Positions 1 to 7,455 of a stretch of DNA of 64,000 nt are shown here, one piece after another. The position numbers and the translations under genes were made by a program. Origin of the DNA: Calditrichaceae bacterium (lineage in GTDB: Bacteria; Calditrichota; Calditrichia; RBG-13-44-9; J075); contig JABWBP010000018.1 of NCBI GenBank assembly GCA_013360445.1, positions 62,001-126,000 on the forward strand, in the 5' to 3' direction. Below the pieces are notes generated by a model. The model saw only the letters and a list, made by a program, of their open reading frames with translations. It had not been told where the DNA came from and did not search any database. Numbering within the stretch: position 1 is the first letter of the stretch; the number at the start of each line of letters is the position of its first letter.

Positions 1-1614
1 CGGGCGACCCTGGGAGAGGAGGAAAAGGAGACCGGCTTTTTCCCGGGGAATTCCGTGAAATTCTTAGGCCAGCCGCTGGAGATAGAAATTCACCCGGAGA
101 CCGAAGTAGTAACCGTTTATTACCACACCCGTCCCGGCGCCGCCGCCCTGCAATGGCTGGAGCCGGGGCAAACCGTCGGGGGCAAGCATCCTTTCCTGTT
201 CACCCAGTCGCAGGCCATCCTGGCGCGCACCTGGATTCCCTGCCAGGACAGCCCCGGCATCCGCATTACCTACACCGCCCGGGTCAAAACCGATCCAGCG
301 CTGTTAGCGGTGATGAGCGCGCAAAACACTCCTGCCAAAAACCCCGCGGGAATTTACACCTTTGTAATGAACCAGCCGATCCCGTCTTACTTGTTAGCGC
401 TGGCCGTGGGAGACCTGGAATACCGCGCCCTGGGGCCGCGCAGCGGCATTTTTGCCGAGCCGCCGGTGGTTGAAAAAGCCGCTTACGAATTCGCCGACGC
501 CGAAAAAATGATCGCTGCTGCCGAGCGCCTGTACGGTCCCTATCGCTGGGAGCAGTATGACGTTTTGGTGCTGCCGCCCAGTTTTCCCTTTGGCGGAATG
601 GAAAATCCCCGCCTCACCTTCGCCACTCCCACGGTGCTGGCCGGGGACCGCTCTCTGGTAGCCCTGATCGCCCATGAACTGGCGCACTCCTGGTCCGGCA
701 ACCTGGTGACCAACGCCGCCTGGAACGATTTCTGGCTGAACGAGGGGTTCACGACCTATTTTGAGAACCGCATTATGGAGGAGTTGTACGGAGAGGAAAC
801 CGCGGAAATGTTAGCCTATTTAGGCTACCAGGATTTGCTGAAAACATTCCGCAAATTGGGTGAAAACAGCCCCGATACCCATCTTTTCCTGAATTTAGTG
901 GGGCGGGATCCGGACGCGGGCATGAGCGACGTGGCCTACGAGAAGGGCGCTTTATTTCTGCGGATGTTAGAAAAAAACTTCGGCAGGGGAAAATGGGACG
1001 TGTTTTTGAAGTCCTATTTCGATCAGCACGCTTTTAAATCCATGACCACCGCGGGTTTCTTAACCTATTTGCGGGAGAAGCTGACCGGCAACGACGCGGC
1101 GTTAGAATCCAGGTTGCAAATCGACGCCTGGGTGTACGGGCCGGGGCTGCCGGATAATTGCCCCATCCCCAACCCGGCGGCGTTCGAACAGGTGCAAGCG
1201 CAGGCGGCCGCCTGGCTGGCGGGAACCCCGGCGAGTGCTTTGCAAACCGGGAATTGGGGCACTCCCCACTGGCTGGAATTTATCAGCCGCCTCCCCCAAC
1301 CGATGTCGCCGGAGCAAATGGCGGAATTGGACGCCGCTTTCGGATTCACCGCCAGCGGGAACTCGGAAATCCTCTGCGCCTGGCTGGTGCGGGGAATCTC
1401 CAATGGCTACGAACCGGCTTACCCGGCGCTGGAGAATTTCCTGAAAACCATCGGGCGGAGAAAATTCCTGCGCCCGCTCTACCAGGAGTTGGCCAAAACC
1501 CCGCAGGGCTTGCAGCGCGCCCGGGAGATCTATACCGTCGCCCGGGCGAACTATCATCCCATTGCGGTGAAGAGCATCGACGAGATATTGAATTTTTCGG
1601 TGGCCTCGAACTGA
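1..1614 (+). CDS. M1 family (leukotriene A4 hydrolase-like) aminopeptidase, 5' partial
   Basis: Zinc metallo-aminopeptidase of the gluzincin M1 family. Counting from the GTG at 55, the protein shows the exopeptidase motif GGMEN (about residues 180-184), the zinc motif HELAH (207-211) and the downstream glutamate in WLNEGF (E230), followed by a helical C-terminal region as in LTA4H-type enzymes. The frame is open without a stop from GTG 55 back to base 1, and the extra residues resemble the M1 N-terminal domain leading into LGQPLEIEI. The gene therefore almost certainly starts left of the window, and GTG 55 is not the true start. It is convergent with the LTXXQ gene to its right, with a hairpin-rich gap between them. 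Exact substrate is unknown. Confidence 0.92.
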   Translation, partial: RATLGEEEKETGFFPGNSVKFLGQPLEIEIHPETEVVTVYYHTRPGAAALQWLEPGQTVGGKHPFLFTQSQAILARTWIPCQDSPGIRITYTARVKTDPALLAVMSAQNTPAKNPAGIYTFVMNQPIPSYLLALAVGDLEYRALGPRSGIFAEPPVVEKAAYEFADAEKMIAAAERLYGPYRWEQYDVLVLPPSFPFGGMENPRLTFATPTVLAGDRSLVALIAHELAHSWSGNLVTNAAWNDFWLNEGFTTYFENRIMEELYGEETAEMLAYLGYQDLLKTFRKLGENSPDTHLFLNLVGRDPDAGMSDVAYEKGALFLRMLEKNFGRGKWDVFLKSYFDQHAFKSMTTAGFLTYLREKLTGNDAALESRLQIDAWVYGPGLPDNCPIPNPAAFEQVQAQAAAWLAGTPASALQTGNWGTPHWLEFISRLPQPMSPEQMAELDAAFGFTASGNSEILCAWLVRGISNGYEPAYPALENFLKTIGRRKFLRPLYQELAKTPQGLQRAREIYTVARANYHPIAVKSIDEILNFSVASN

Positions 1615-1760
1615 AATTTCAGGCAGGATGAGCGATGAGTGGATGTAGTGTTTTAGTGCGCAGACGCGATTCCACTAAAACACCATCCCCCCCCCTTTTA
1701 ATTGGCAATTGCCAATTGGTAATTGACAATTGCCAATTAAGTATTTCTGTATTGCAACTT
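1615..1760. repeat. Two word hairpins between convergent genes
   Basis: This gap between convergent genes holds two perfect inverted repeats. GTGTTTTAGTG (1648-1658) pairs with CACTAAAACAC (1673-1683). TTAATTGGCAATTG (1698-1711) pairs with CAATTGCCAATTAA (1727-1740). The second is built from the AATTGCC word seen again at 33412-33480. Position suggests a bidirectional terminator, but the T-tracts are poor. It belongs to the window-wide class of word hairpins. Confidence 0.75.
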
Positions 1761-2279
1761 CTAATCTTCCGGGGCGTCCCAGCCGCCGCGCTGCCGCCAG
1801 TTGGGATAATCCGGGTCAAAGGACCTTCCCGGCCTGTCTGCGCGGGGAGCCTTCGGGCCGCGAAATCCTCTATCGGAGAGCAGGTGCATGTCGAAGGTCT
1901 TGCGCTGTTCCGGGGTCAGGATATCCCGTATGGCCTGATGATGCAACACCCGGGCGACTTCCAACTGGGTGCGGATTTTTTCCATCTCGGTAATGATTTT
2001 CTCCGCTTTGGCCTTGTCGAATTTATCCGCAGTCATCGCTAATTTCAGATCATCCCGCAAGGATTCCAATTTGGATCGCAGGGGCAGCATTTCTTTTTGG
2101 TGCTGCAAGCGCAAATCCTGAATTTTGGCTTCCTGCTCTTCGCTGAGGTCTAACATGCGGTCCAATCCGGGAGCGGGTCCCGCGCCGCGGTCTCCCCGCC
2201 CGGGGCCGGGCTGGGCCATCAGCGCGAGGGATAACCCCAGTACGGTTAGAAAGCTGAGAAGAAGGGGTTTGGGGTTCAT
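1761..2279 (-). CDS. Spy/CpxP-like periplasmic LTXXQ protein
   Basis: A 172-residue protein with a clear N-terminal signal peptide (hydrophobic stretch ending near ALMAQ), then a glycine/proline-rich linker and a long charged helical region. The motif LTPEQRKTF is an LTXXQ repeat typical of Spy/CpxP chaperone-like and metal-sensor proteins. The C-terminus is arginine/aspartate rich and probably disordered. It is the last gene of a minus-strand cluster with an ECF sigma factor, an anti-sigma factor and a second LTXXQ-like protein, suggesting a periplasmic stress or metal response. The specific ligand is not visible. A plausible RBS (GGAGAA) lies just upstream of the ATG. Confidence 0.75.
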   Translation of the reverse strand: MNPKPLLLSFLTVLGLSLALMAQPGPGRGDRGAGPAPGLDRMLDLSEEQEAKIQDLRLQHQKEMLPLRSKLESLRDDLKLAMTADKFDKAKAEKIITEMEKIRTQLEVARVLHHQAIRDILTPEQRKTFDMHLLSDRGFRGPKAPRADRPGRSFDPDYPNWRQRGGWDAPED

Positions 2280-2330
2280 AGTAAGTTCTCCTTTGTTTTT
2301 TGGTGTTAGTTAATGAATGACGTTATTTTA

Positions 2331-2870
2331 TTACGGATCGATCTCATTGCTATCAACGGCCTCTCCATCGGGGAAGGGGGCCAGGTGCGGGGGCGCTGCT
2401 GGTCCCCGGCGGAAAGCGGGTCGCCGTCCTTCTGGCGGGGCGGGTCGCGCCCGCATTAACAAATCGTAAAACCGTTTTTGTTGAACCGGGGATAGAAACT
2501 CCCGGGTTTCCTCGAATTTGGCCAGCATCCGTTTGCTGATTTCAAATCGCAACCGGCTGATTTCTTGCAGATGTTGCTCGATTTCTTCCCGGCTCACCGG
2601 TTCTTTTTGCAGCAACTCGAAAATTCGTTCCTCTAATTCCTGCGCCCGGCGCTCCAGCGGCTGAATCTCTTGCTTGAAATCCCGCAGCAGCATTCGCAAC
2701 TGCTGCTGTTGAGCGCGGTCCAGGCGAAGCTCCGGTCCCGGGGGCAGCGCTTCCGGCGGCGCAGCGGGAAAACGCGGCGCGCGCCACTGAACGTAGAGAT
2801 AACTGCCGATAGTCGCCAGGTTGAGGGCGATGAGAAAAATGAGAATCCCGATCAATATCTTGAGCTTCAT
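2331..2870 (-). CDS. Membrane-anchored periplasmic helical sensor (LTXXQ/CnrX-like)
   Basis: A 179-residue protein with one N-terminal transmembrane helix (about residues 4-26), a proline-rich linker and a periplasmic helical domain with glutamate/arginine-rich coiled-coil character and a degenerate LTXXQ (LSPVQQKRFYDLL). The longest open frame begins further upstream, but the ATG at 2870 is preferred: it has a GAGGAG ribosome site and overlaps the stop of the upstream anti-sigma gene in an ATGA junction, implying translational coupling. The layout sigma/anti-sigma/periplasmic sensor resembles CnrH-CnrY-CnrX-type systems. Role as a signal sensor is inferred from this context. Confidence 0.72.
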   Translation of the reverse strand: MKLKILIGILIFLIALNLATIGSYLYVQWRAPRFPAAPPEALPPGPELRLDRAQQQQLRMLLRDFKQEIQPLERRAQELEERIFELLQKEPVSREEIEQHLQEISRLRFEISKRMLAKFEETREFLSPVQQKRFYDLLMRARPAPPEGRRPAFRRGPAAPPHLAPFPDGEAVDSNEIDP

Positions 2871-3370
2871 TGCCGCTCCTCGTCCCATTGCTGGCCGGTT
2901 GCGTTTTCCTCGCTCAATAGCGATTCCCAGGCATCCGAATAACTCTGCCGGGCGAAAGCCTGGTAATAGTCGCTGAGCAGTTGGGTTTCCGAATAGGGTT
3001 GCGCGGCGTTCGTGGCCAATCCTTTTCCGAGGTAAATGCCGGCCAGCACGGCCAGGGAGAGCGCCAGGGCAGAAAACGCCCACCTGAAAGCGCCGGCCCA
3101 TTGCCGCCCTTGCTGCCGGGAGCGCCGCGCTGCTGCGCCGGCCAGCGCTTTGATGCGGGCCGGCAGGTAGGGATCCGGTTGCAGGGTTGGCAAAGCGGAA
3201 AGATCGGCCTTATCAGAGAAGATCGCGGACATTTTCCGGAAATACTCCCGGCAGCCCGGGCAATTCTGCAAATGTTCTTCTACCGCCCGGCGCTGTTTTG
3301 CGTCCAGCCGGCCCTCGGCCCATTCCAGATAAAATTTGCGCACATGTTTCCGTTTCATCGCCGTTCTCAT
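2867..3370 (-). CDS. Zinc-finger anti-sigma factor
   Basis: A 167-residue single-pass membrane protein. The N-terminal cytoplasmic part carries the anti-sigma zinc motif H33-x3-C37-x2-C40 (EEHLQNCPGC), followed by a transmembrane helix near residues 95-115 and a short periplasmic tail. This matches ZAS-family anti-sigma factors that hold an ECF sigma factor at the membrane. It lies just downstream of the ECF sigma gene and overlaps the next gene by four bases. The start could be ATG 3370 or the in-frame ATG at 3358; neither has a strong ribosome site. The inducing signal is unknown. Confidence 0.85.
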   Translation of the reverse strand: MRTAMKRKHVRKFYLEWAEGRLDAKQRRAVEEHLQNCPGCREYFRKMSAIFSDKADLSALPTLQPDPYLPARIKALAGAAARRSRQQGRQWAGAFRWAFSALALSLAVLAGIYLGKGLATNAAQPYSETQLLSDYYQAFARQSYSDAWESLLSEENATGQQWDEERQ

Positions 3371-3430
3371 TCGCTTTACATTTTTTTAGACAACCTGTTT
3401 TCTCAAAAATTGCATTTTCCAGAAAATTCG

Positions 3431-3459
3431 GTAGAGAGGTTGCAGTGCAACGCCTCTAC
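3431..3459. repeat. Short word hairpin between sigma and anti-sigma genes
   Basis: GTAGAGAGGTTGCA is followed immediately by TGCAACGCCTCTAC, giving a near-perfect hairpin in the gap between the ECF sigma gene and its anti-sigma gene. It could attenuate transcription from sigma into anti-sigma, or may simply be one of the intergenic word repeats. Confidence 0.6.
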
Positions 3460-3461
3460 GT

Positions 3462-4091
3462 TCATAATTCTTCCCAAAACGGCTCCAATTGTTTGATCAC
3501 CATCTTTTTGGCGCGGTGAATGCGCGCTTCCACGGCGCTCAGGCTCAGTTCCGTTACTTCGGCAATCTCGCGGTAGCTCATTTCCTCGTAGCGGTGCAGC
3601 ACGAAGGGGATGCGGTACTTGGGGGGCAGCGATTGCACCGCGCTCCAGACGATCCTCTCCCGCTCGCTTTTTTCCAAATGGCGATCCGGGCCGGGCGTGG
3701 AAGCGCGCTCCCGGAAGCCCGGCTCGATCTCTTCCTCTTTTAGAACCTCGCCGAGGGGTTTATCCATCAGGCTCAGCCAGCGCCGCCGCTGCGCGCTTTT
3801 CAGGTGGTTCAGGATATGGTTGGCGGCGATGCGGTAAATCCAGGTGTACACCTGCGACTCCCCCCGGAAGGCTTCCATGTTCTCGTACACCTTGATGAAC
3901 ACCTCCTGGGTGAGGTCGCGGGCGGTTTCCTCCGTTCCGGTCATGCGGTAGGCCAGGTTCAAAATTTTCCCCCCGAATTCCCGGTAGATATCCTCAAAGG
4001 TTAAAGTAGCCGGTCCATTCTCCACGCTGATTTCCTGCCATTCGGTTTTCGGCGCCGCCGTCGTCTCCGCTGGATTCAGTTTACCATTCAA
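3462..4091 (-). CDS. ECF-type RNA polymerase sigma factor
   Basis: Sigma-70 region 2 is clear (NLAYRMTGTEETARDLTQEVFIKVYENM, then RGESQVYTWIYRIAAN), and region 4 follows (LPPKYRIPFVLHRYEEMSYREIAEVTELSLSAVEARIHRAKK). The two are separated by a charged linker of about 50 residues, and regions 1 and 3 are absent, which is the ECF layout. The annotated TTG start at 4091 has no good ribosome site. A GTG at 4025 preceded by AGGA is an alternative that still keeps region 2 intact. It heads the envelope-stress cluster with the zinc-finger anti-sigma factor and two periplasmic LTXXQ proteins and probably autoregulates it. Confidence 0.93.
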   Translation of the reverse strand: MNGKLNPAETTAAPKTEWQEISVENGPATLTFEDIYREFGGKILNLAYRMTGTEETARDLTQEVFIKVYENMEAFRGESQVYTWIYRIAANHILNHLKSAQRRRWLSLMDKPLGEVLKEEEIEPGFRERASTPGPDRHLEKSERERIVWSAVQSLPPKYRIPFVLHRYEEMSYREIAEVTELSLSAVEARIHRAKKMVIKQLEPFWEEL

Positions 4092-4139
4092 TTAGACAAT
4101 CTTGCAACGGATTTATTGCAAAGGGTTGAGAGTGTGTTT

Positions 4140-4262
4140 GAAAAATCATATTTAATGACACTAAGGCTCGAAGACACGAAATTTTCACAAGGTTTCTGAA
4201 TATTCCTTTTCCCTGTTTTATCTGTGTCCATCCGTGTAAATCTGCGGCAAAATAAAGCTATT
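4140..4262. repeat. Word repeat gap (CACxAAG and ATCTGTG words)
   Basis: This lies between the divergently oriented ECF sigma and site-2 protease genes. The left half reads GACACTAAGGCTCGAAGAC and continues with ACACGAA, the word also found inside the mobile hairpins near 17.6 kb. The right half reads ATCTGTGTCCATCCGTGTAA followed by ATCTGCGGC. The two halves are only loosely complementary. A GTGTTTGAAAAATC segment just left of it recurs at 9861 and, inverted, at 10080. Confidence 0.55.
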
Positions 4263-4276
4263 CCAAAAATAATCCA

Positions 4277-4306
4277 TTGACAAAGCGCCGGGATACTGTA
4301 TATAAT
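4277..4306 (+). promoter_or_regulatory. Sigma-70-type promoter of the site-2 protease gene
   Basis: A perfect TTGACA (4277-4282) is separated by 18 bases from a perfect TATAAT (4301-4306), 30 bases before the start codon of the downstream gene. It is one of the clearest vegetative promoters in the window. Confidence 0.85.
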
Positions 4307-4335
4307 TCCCTCGGAACAATTTCGAGGAGGCAGAA

Positions 4336-5442
4336 ATGAAGTGGTCCTGGAAAATCGGGGAATACAAAGGCATCGGCGTGTATATTCACGCGACCTTTTT
4401 GCTGATCATTCTATGGGTGGCCTTGAGCCACTGGTTCGCCAGCAAAAGCATCCCGCAAACCCTGGAGGGCATTCTGTTCGTGCTGGCGATTTTCGCTTGC
4501 GTGGTGCTGCACGAATTCGGCCACGCCCTTACCGCCCGCAAATACAACATCAAGACCCGCGATATTACCCTTTACCCTATCGGCGGGGTGGCGCGGTTAG
4601 AGCGCATGCCCGACGATCCCAAACAGGAGTTGTGGGTGGCGCTGGCCGGCCCGGCGGTAAACGTGGTCATCGCGGCGGCGATTTTTGCCTGGATGGTGTT
4701 CACTTCCACCCTGGAGCCGCTCTCCACCTTGACCGTTACCGAAGGTTCAATTATCGAACGATTGATGGTCGTGAACATTGTTTTAGTGCTCTTCAACATG
4801 CTCCCGGCCTTCCCCATGGACGGCGGGCGGGTGGTGCGCGCCCTCTTAGCCATGCGCATGGACTACGCCCGGGCGACCCAGATCGCGGCAAATCTGGGGC
4901 AGGGAATGGCGCTGTTGTTCGGTTTTTTTGGATTCTTCTATAATCCATTCCTGATTTTCATCGCCCTCTTCGTCTGGATCGGGGCGGCGCAGGAGGCCAG
5001 CATGGCCGCGGCCAAAACCGTATTCGACGGCATCCCGGTCAGCCATACCATGTTGACCGATTTTTATACCCTGACCGCTTATGACACGCTCGACCGGGCG
5101 GTGCAATTGATCCTGGCCGGTTCCCAGCAGGATTTTCCGGTGGTGGAAAACGGCCGGGTGGTAGGGGTGCTTACCCGCGAAGGCTTGATGAAGGCGCTGG
5201 CGCAACACGGGCCTTCCTACCCGGTGGCGCAGGCCATGCGCACGGATTTTTTGCTGGCCGACGCCGCGGAAATGCTGCAAAACGCCTTCGCCCGCTTGCA
5301 GGGCTGCGAGTGCCGGATTATGCCGGTGATCAAGAACGATCAACTGGTCGGCCTGCTCAACATGGAGAACATCGGTGAATTTATGATGATCCATTCCGCC
5401 CTGAAGAAAGCGGCTGGCAAAGTTCCCGTGCCGCAAAATTAA
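4336..5442 (+). CDS. Site-2 protease family (M50) metalloprotease with CBS domains
   Basis: Intramembrane zinc protease of the SpoIVFB/Rip3-like type. Several transmembrane helices surround the zinc motif HEFGH (residues 59-63), and the third ligand motif is FPMDGGR (161-165). The C-terminal half (about 230-350) forms two CBS repeats, which commonly bind adenine nucleotides and would gate activity. At 368 residues it has the usual length for CBS-bearing members. The start at 4336 follows GAGGAGG at good spacing and a consensus promoter. It appears to be a single gene. Substrate, perhaps a membrane-bound regulator, cannot be read from the sequence. Confidence 0.92.
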   Translation: MKWSWKIGEYKGIGVYIHATFLLIILWVALSHWFASKSIPQTLEGILFVLAIFACVVLHEFGHALTARKYNIKTRDITLYPIGGVARLERMPDDPKQELWVALAGPAVNVVIAAAIFAWMVFTSTLEPLSTLTVTEGSIIERLMVVNIVLVLFNMLPAFPMDGGRVVRALLAMRMDYARATQIAANLGQGMALLFGFFGFFYNPFLIFIALFVWIGAAQEASMAAAKTVFDGIPVSHTMLTDFYTLTAYDTLDRAVQLILAGSQQDFPVVENGRVVGVLTREGLMKALAQHGPSYPVAQAMRTDFLLADAAEMLQNAFARLQGCECRIMPVIKNDQLVGLLNMENIGEFMMIHSALKKAAGKVPVPQN

Positions 5443-5469
5443 CGGTTTGAATGGGAAACGGGGGGAATA

Positions 5470-5575
5470 GTGGGTATTCCGTATTTCGTAAAGCATAAAA
5501 CGTAATGCGTAACTTGTATTGCGTAGTGCGTATTCCGTTTTCTTACGCAATACGAAATACGCACTACCAAACGGT
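5470..5575. repeat. Word hairpin, 7-nt CGTAATG/CGTATTC period
   Basis: The left arm contains GTATTCCGTATTTCGTAAAG and the right arm reads CTTACGCAATACGAAATACG, largely its reverse complement. The centre iterates 7-mers CGTAATG, CGTAACT, TGTATTG, CGTAGTG, CGTATTC. The same word family recurs at 57089-57272. It occupies the gap in front of the DUF2294 gene. Confidence 0.75.
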
Positions 5576-5582
5576 GGGTTCG

Positions 5583-5954
5583 ATGGTCGAAAAAACCAGG
5601 GGACAGTTGGAAGCCGAAATTAGCGTGGCGATGACCCGCTTCGAAAAAGAGCACTTAGGGCGGGGGCCGAAAGAGGTGCGCGCCTACATTATCGAGGATA
5701 TGATCCTGGTGCGCCTCAAAGGGGTGCTGACCCCGGCGGAAGAGAAACTGGCCGCGGACAAAGACGGCGCCAGGCTGATCAAAGAAATCCGCATGAGGCT
5801 GATCGAAAATTCCCGCCCCCTCATCGAAAAGATCATCGAGGATATTACCCTGGCGAAGGTGCGCACCCTGCATACCGACATTAGCTCCAAAACCGGGGAG
5901 CGGATCATCCTCCTGGGGCTGGATCTCAATCTGGAAGCAGTATTAATAAAATGA
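5583..5954 (+). CDS. DUF2294 family protein
   Basis: A 123-residue soluble protein with the hallmark text of DUF2294: FEKEHLGRGPKEVRAYIIED near the N-terminus, LKGVLTPAEEKL in the middle, and LHTDISSKTGERIILLGLD near the C-terminus. The family has no established biochemical function. The open frame extends upstream through the word hairpin, but the ATG at 5583 matches the family N-terminus and keeps the repeat non-coding. The ribosome site is weak (GGTGGG). It lies between the site-2 protease and HtpX, two membrane-stress proteases, but no functional tie can be shown. Confidence 0.82.
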   Translation: MVEKTRGQLEAEISVAMTRFEKEHLGRGPKEVRAYIIEDMILVRLKGVLTPAEEKLAADKDGARLIKEIRMRLIENSRPLIEKIIEDITLAKVRTLHTDISSKTGERIILLGLDLNLEAVLIK

Positions 5955-6152
5955 TTTGCCGGCCATGAAACCCGTTCCTACTTTCGGCGTAGAAGATTTT
6001 CCTTTTCGGATCCGCGAAAGGACTGAAAGCGAAAGGGCGACAAATTTAGAGGGAATCGAAAGAAGCGCTAAAAGAAGCGGTAGAAAATTATCCGACCTTC
6101 GGGCCGACAGGATAGATAACAGTCTCGTTGCAGAGAAGGTTCGCTATATTGC

Positions 6153-6200
6153 AGGCCGGAACTCATCCATCCCCGTCAAGGGGCGAGTTCCGGCCTTTTT
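6153..6200 (+). terminator. Intrinsic terminator
   Basis: AGGCCGGAACTC (6153-6164) and GAGTTCCGGCCT (6185-6196) form a perfect 12-bp stem ending in a T-run. The loop holds a second small stem (CCCC 6171-6174 with GGGG 6180-6183). It ends the DUF2294 transcript. The roughly 200 bases between that gene and this terminator hold a weak 84-codon frame that I do not call; a small RNA ending here is possible. Confidence 0.85.
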
Positions 6201-6236
6201 GTTTATCTAAAGGAATCCATAAAAGTAAAGACAAAC

Positions 6237-6408
6237 GTTACTATTCAGCCACAGAGACCACAGAGGTCACAGAGGAAGATTTGGGGGTATCCACCACTTC
6301 GTGGAGAGCATTTAGAGCCTTATATCCCTGTGTTTGTGATTTGATTAGGAATTTTTTTATGTCTCTGTGCTCTCTGTGGCCTCTGTGGCAAAACGCCTGA
6401 ATAGTTAC
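6237..6408. mobile_element. 172-bp CCACAGAG word hairpin flanked by direct repeats
   Basis: The ends read GTTACTATTCAG and CTGAATAGTTAC, a terminal inverted repeat with one mismatch. Both arms then iterate the 9-mer CCACAGAGA/CCACAGAGG/TCACAGAGG in inverted orientation. The element is flanked by 8-bp direct repeats AGACAAAC at 6229-6236 and 6409-6416, compatible with a target-site duplication. It lies 33 bases upstream of htpX and encodes no protein. Confidence 0.65.
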
Positions 6409-6441
6409 AGACAAACAACCAAAACCTGAGGAGGATTTTCG

Positions 6442-7305
6442 ATGAACAGCATTAAAACATTCGTTCTGATGGCCGGTTTGACGGCGTTGTTCGTGGCCCT
6501 GGGCGGGGCATTGGGCGGGCAATCGGGCATGGTGATCGCCTTCCTGCTGGCCGCGGTTATGAACTTCTTTAGTTACTGGTACAGCGACAAGCTGGTGCTG
6601 CGCATGTACGGCGCGCAGGAAGTGAACGCCCAGACCGCGCCCCCGCTCTACAATATGATACAAACCCTTTCCGAGCGGGCCGGCCTGCCCATGCCCCGGG
6701 TGTACGTCATCCCGGAGCAGCAGCCCAACGCCTTCGCTACCGGGCGCAATCCCCAGAATGCCGCGGTGGCCTTCACGGAGGGAATCCTGCGCAACCTGAG
6801 CCGCGAGGAGTTGATGGGAGTGGCCGCCCACGAGCTGGCGCACATCAAAAACCGCGATATTCTGATCGGCACCATCACCGCGACCCTGGCCGGGGCCATC
6901 AGTATGATCGCCAACATCGCCCAGTGGAGCATGATCTTCGGCGGGGGCAGCCAAAACGACGAAGAGGGCGGGCCGGGTATTCTTGGTTCGCTGCTGATGA
7001 TCATCGTCGCGCCAATCGCCGCGATGCTCATCCAATTTGCGGTTTCCCGCTCCCGGGAATACATCGCTGATGAAACCGGCGCGCGCATCGTTGGAAAACC
7101 CCTCTACCTGGCCAGCGCCCTGCGAAAATTGCACCGCGGGGTCGAGAGCATTCCCTCGCACGCCACCCCCGCCACCGCGCACATGTTCATCGTCAACCCC
7201 TTGCGCGGGGGCGGATTGATGAGCCTTTTCAGCACCCATCCGCCCATGGAAAAGCGCATCGAGCGCCTGGAAAGCCTGGAGCGCACCGGCGTGGCGGTAG
7301 GCTGA
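6442..7305 (+). CDS. htpX: HtpX membrane zinc metalloprotease
   Basis: M48 family inner-membrane protease that helps degrade misfolded membrane proteins. It has two N-terminal membrane helices, the zinc motif HELAH at residues 130-134, two further helices near 148-165 and 178-198, and the third ligand glutamate in [13 protein letters not shown]. The length of 287 residues is typical. The start follows GAGGAGG at the right distance. It lies downstream of the CCACAGAG hairpin element and upstream of two universal-stress protein genes, in keeping with a stress neighbourhood. No dedicated promoter was recognised between the hairpin and the gene. Confidence 0.95.
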   Translation: MNSIKTFVLMAGLTALFVALGGALGGQSGMVIAFLLAAVMNFFSYWYSDKLVLRMYGAQEVNAQTAPPLYNMIQTLSERAGLPMPRVYVIPEQQPNAFATGRNPQNAAVAFTEGILRNLSREELMGVAAHELAHIKNRDILIGTITATLAGAISMIANIAQWSMIFGGGSQNDEEGGPGILGSLLMIIVAPIAAMLIQFAVSRSREYIADETGARIVGKPLYLASALRKLHRGVESIPSHATPATAHMFIVNPLRGGGLMSLFSTHPPMEKRIERLESLERTGVAVG

Positions 7306-7455
7306 GCGCCGCCGCTGCGGGCTGTGAGGGAATCCGGCAAAGACAACCGCTCTCAACTAACGAACAGGGTGTGTGAACCATGGAGGGTTACCGCAGTTCA
7401 AAAACCAAATCCCCGGGTTCCCGAACGATAACCCGAATCCTGAAAGGAGCAACAG

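Noticed and set aside
55-1614. GTG at 55 as the true start of the M1 peptidase
   Set aside because: The frame is open to base 1 with residues that continue the M1 N-terminal domain, so the gene is cut by the window edge.
5956-6210. 84-codon open frame downstream of the DUF2294 gene
   Set aside because: No ribosome site, arginine/serine-rich composition without family resemblance, and the last codons lie inside a perfect intrinsic terminator. More likely untranslated RNA.
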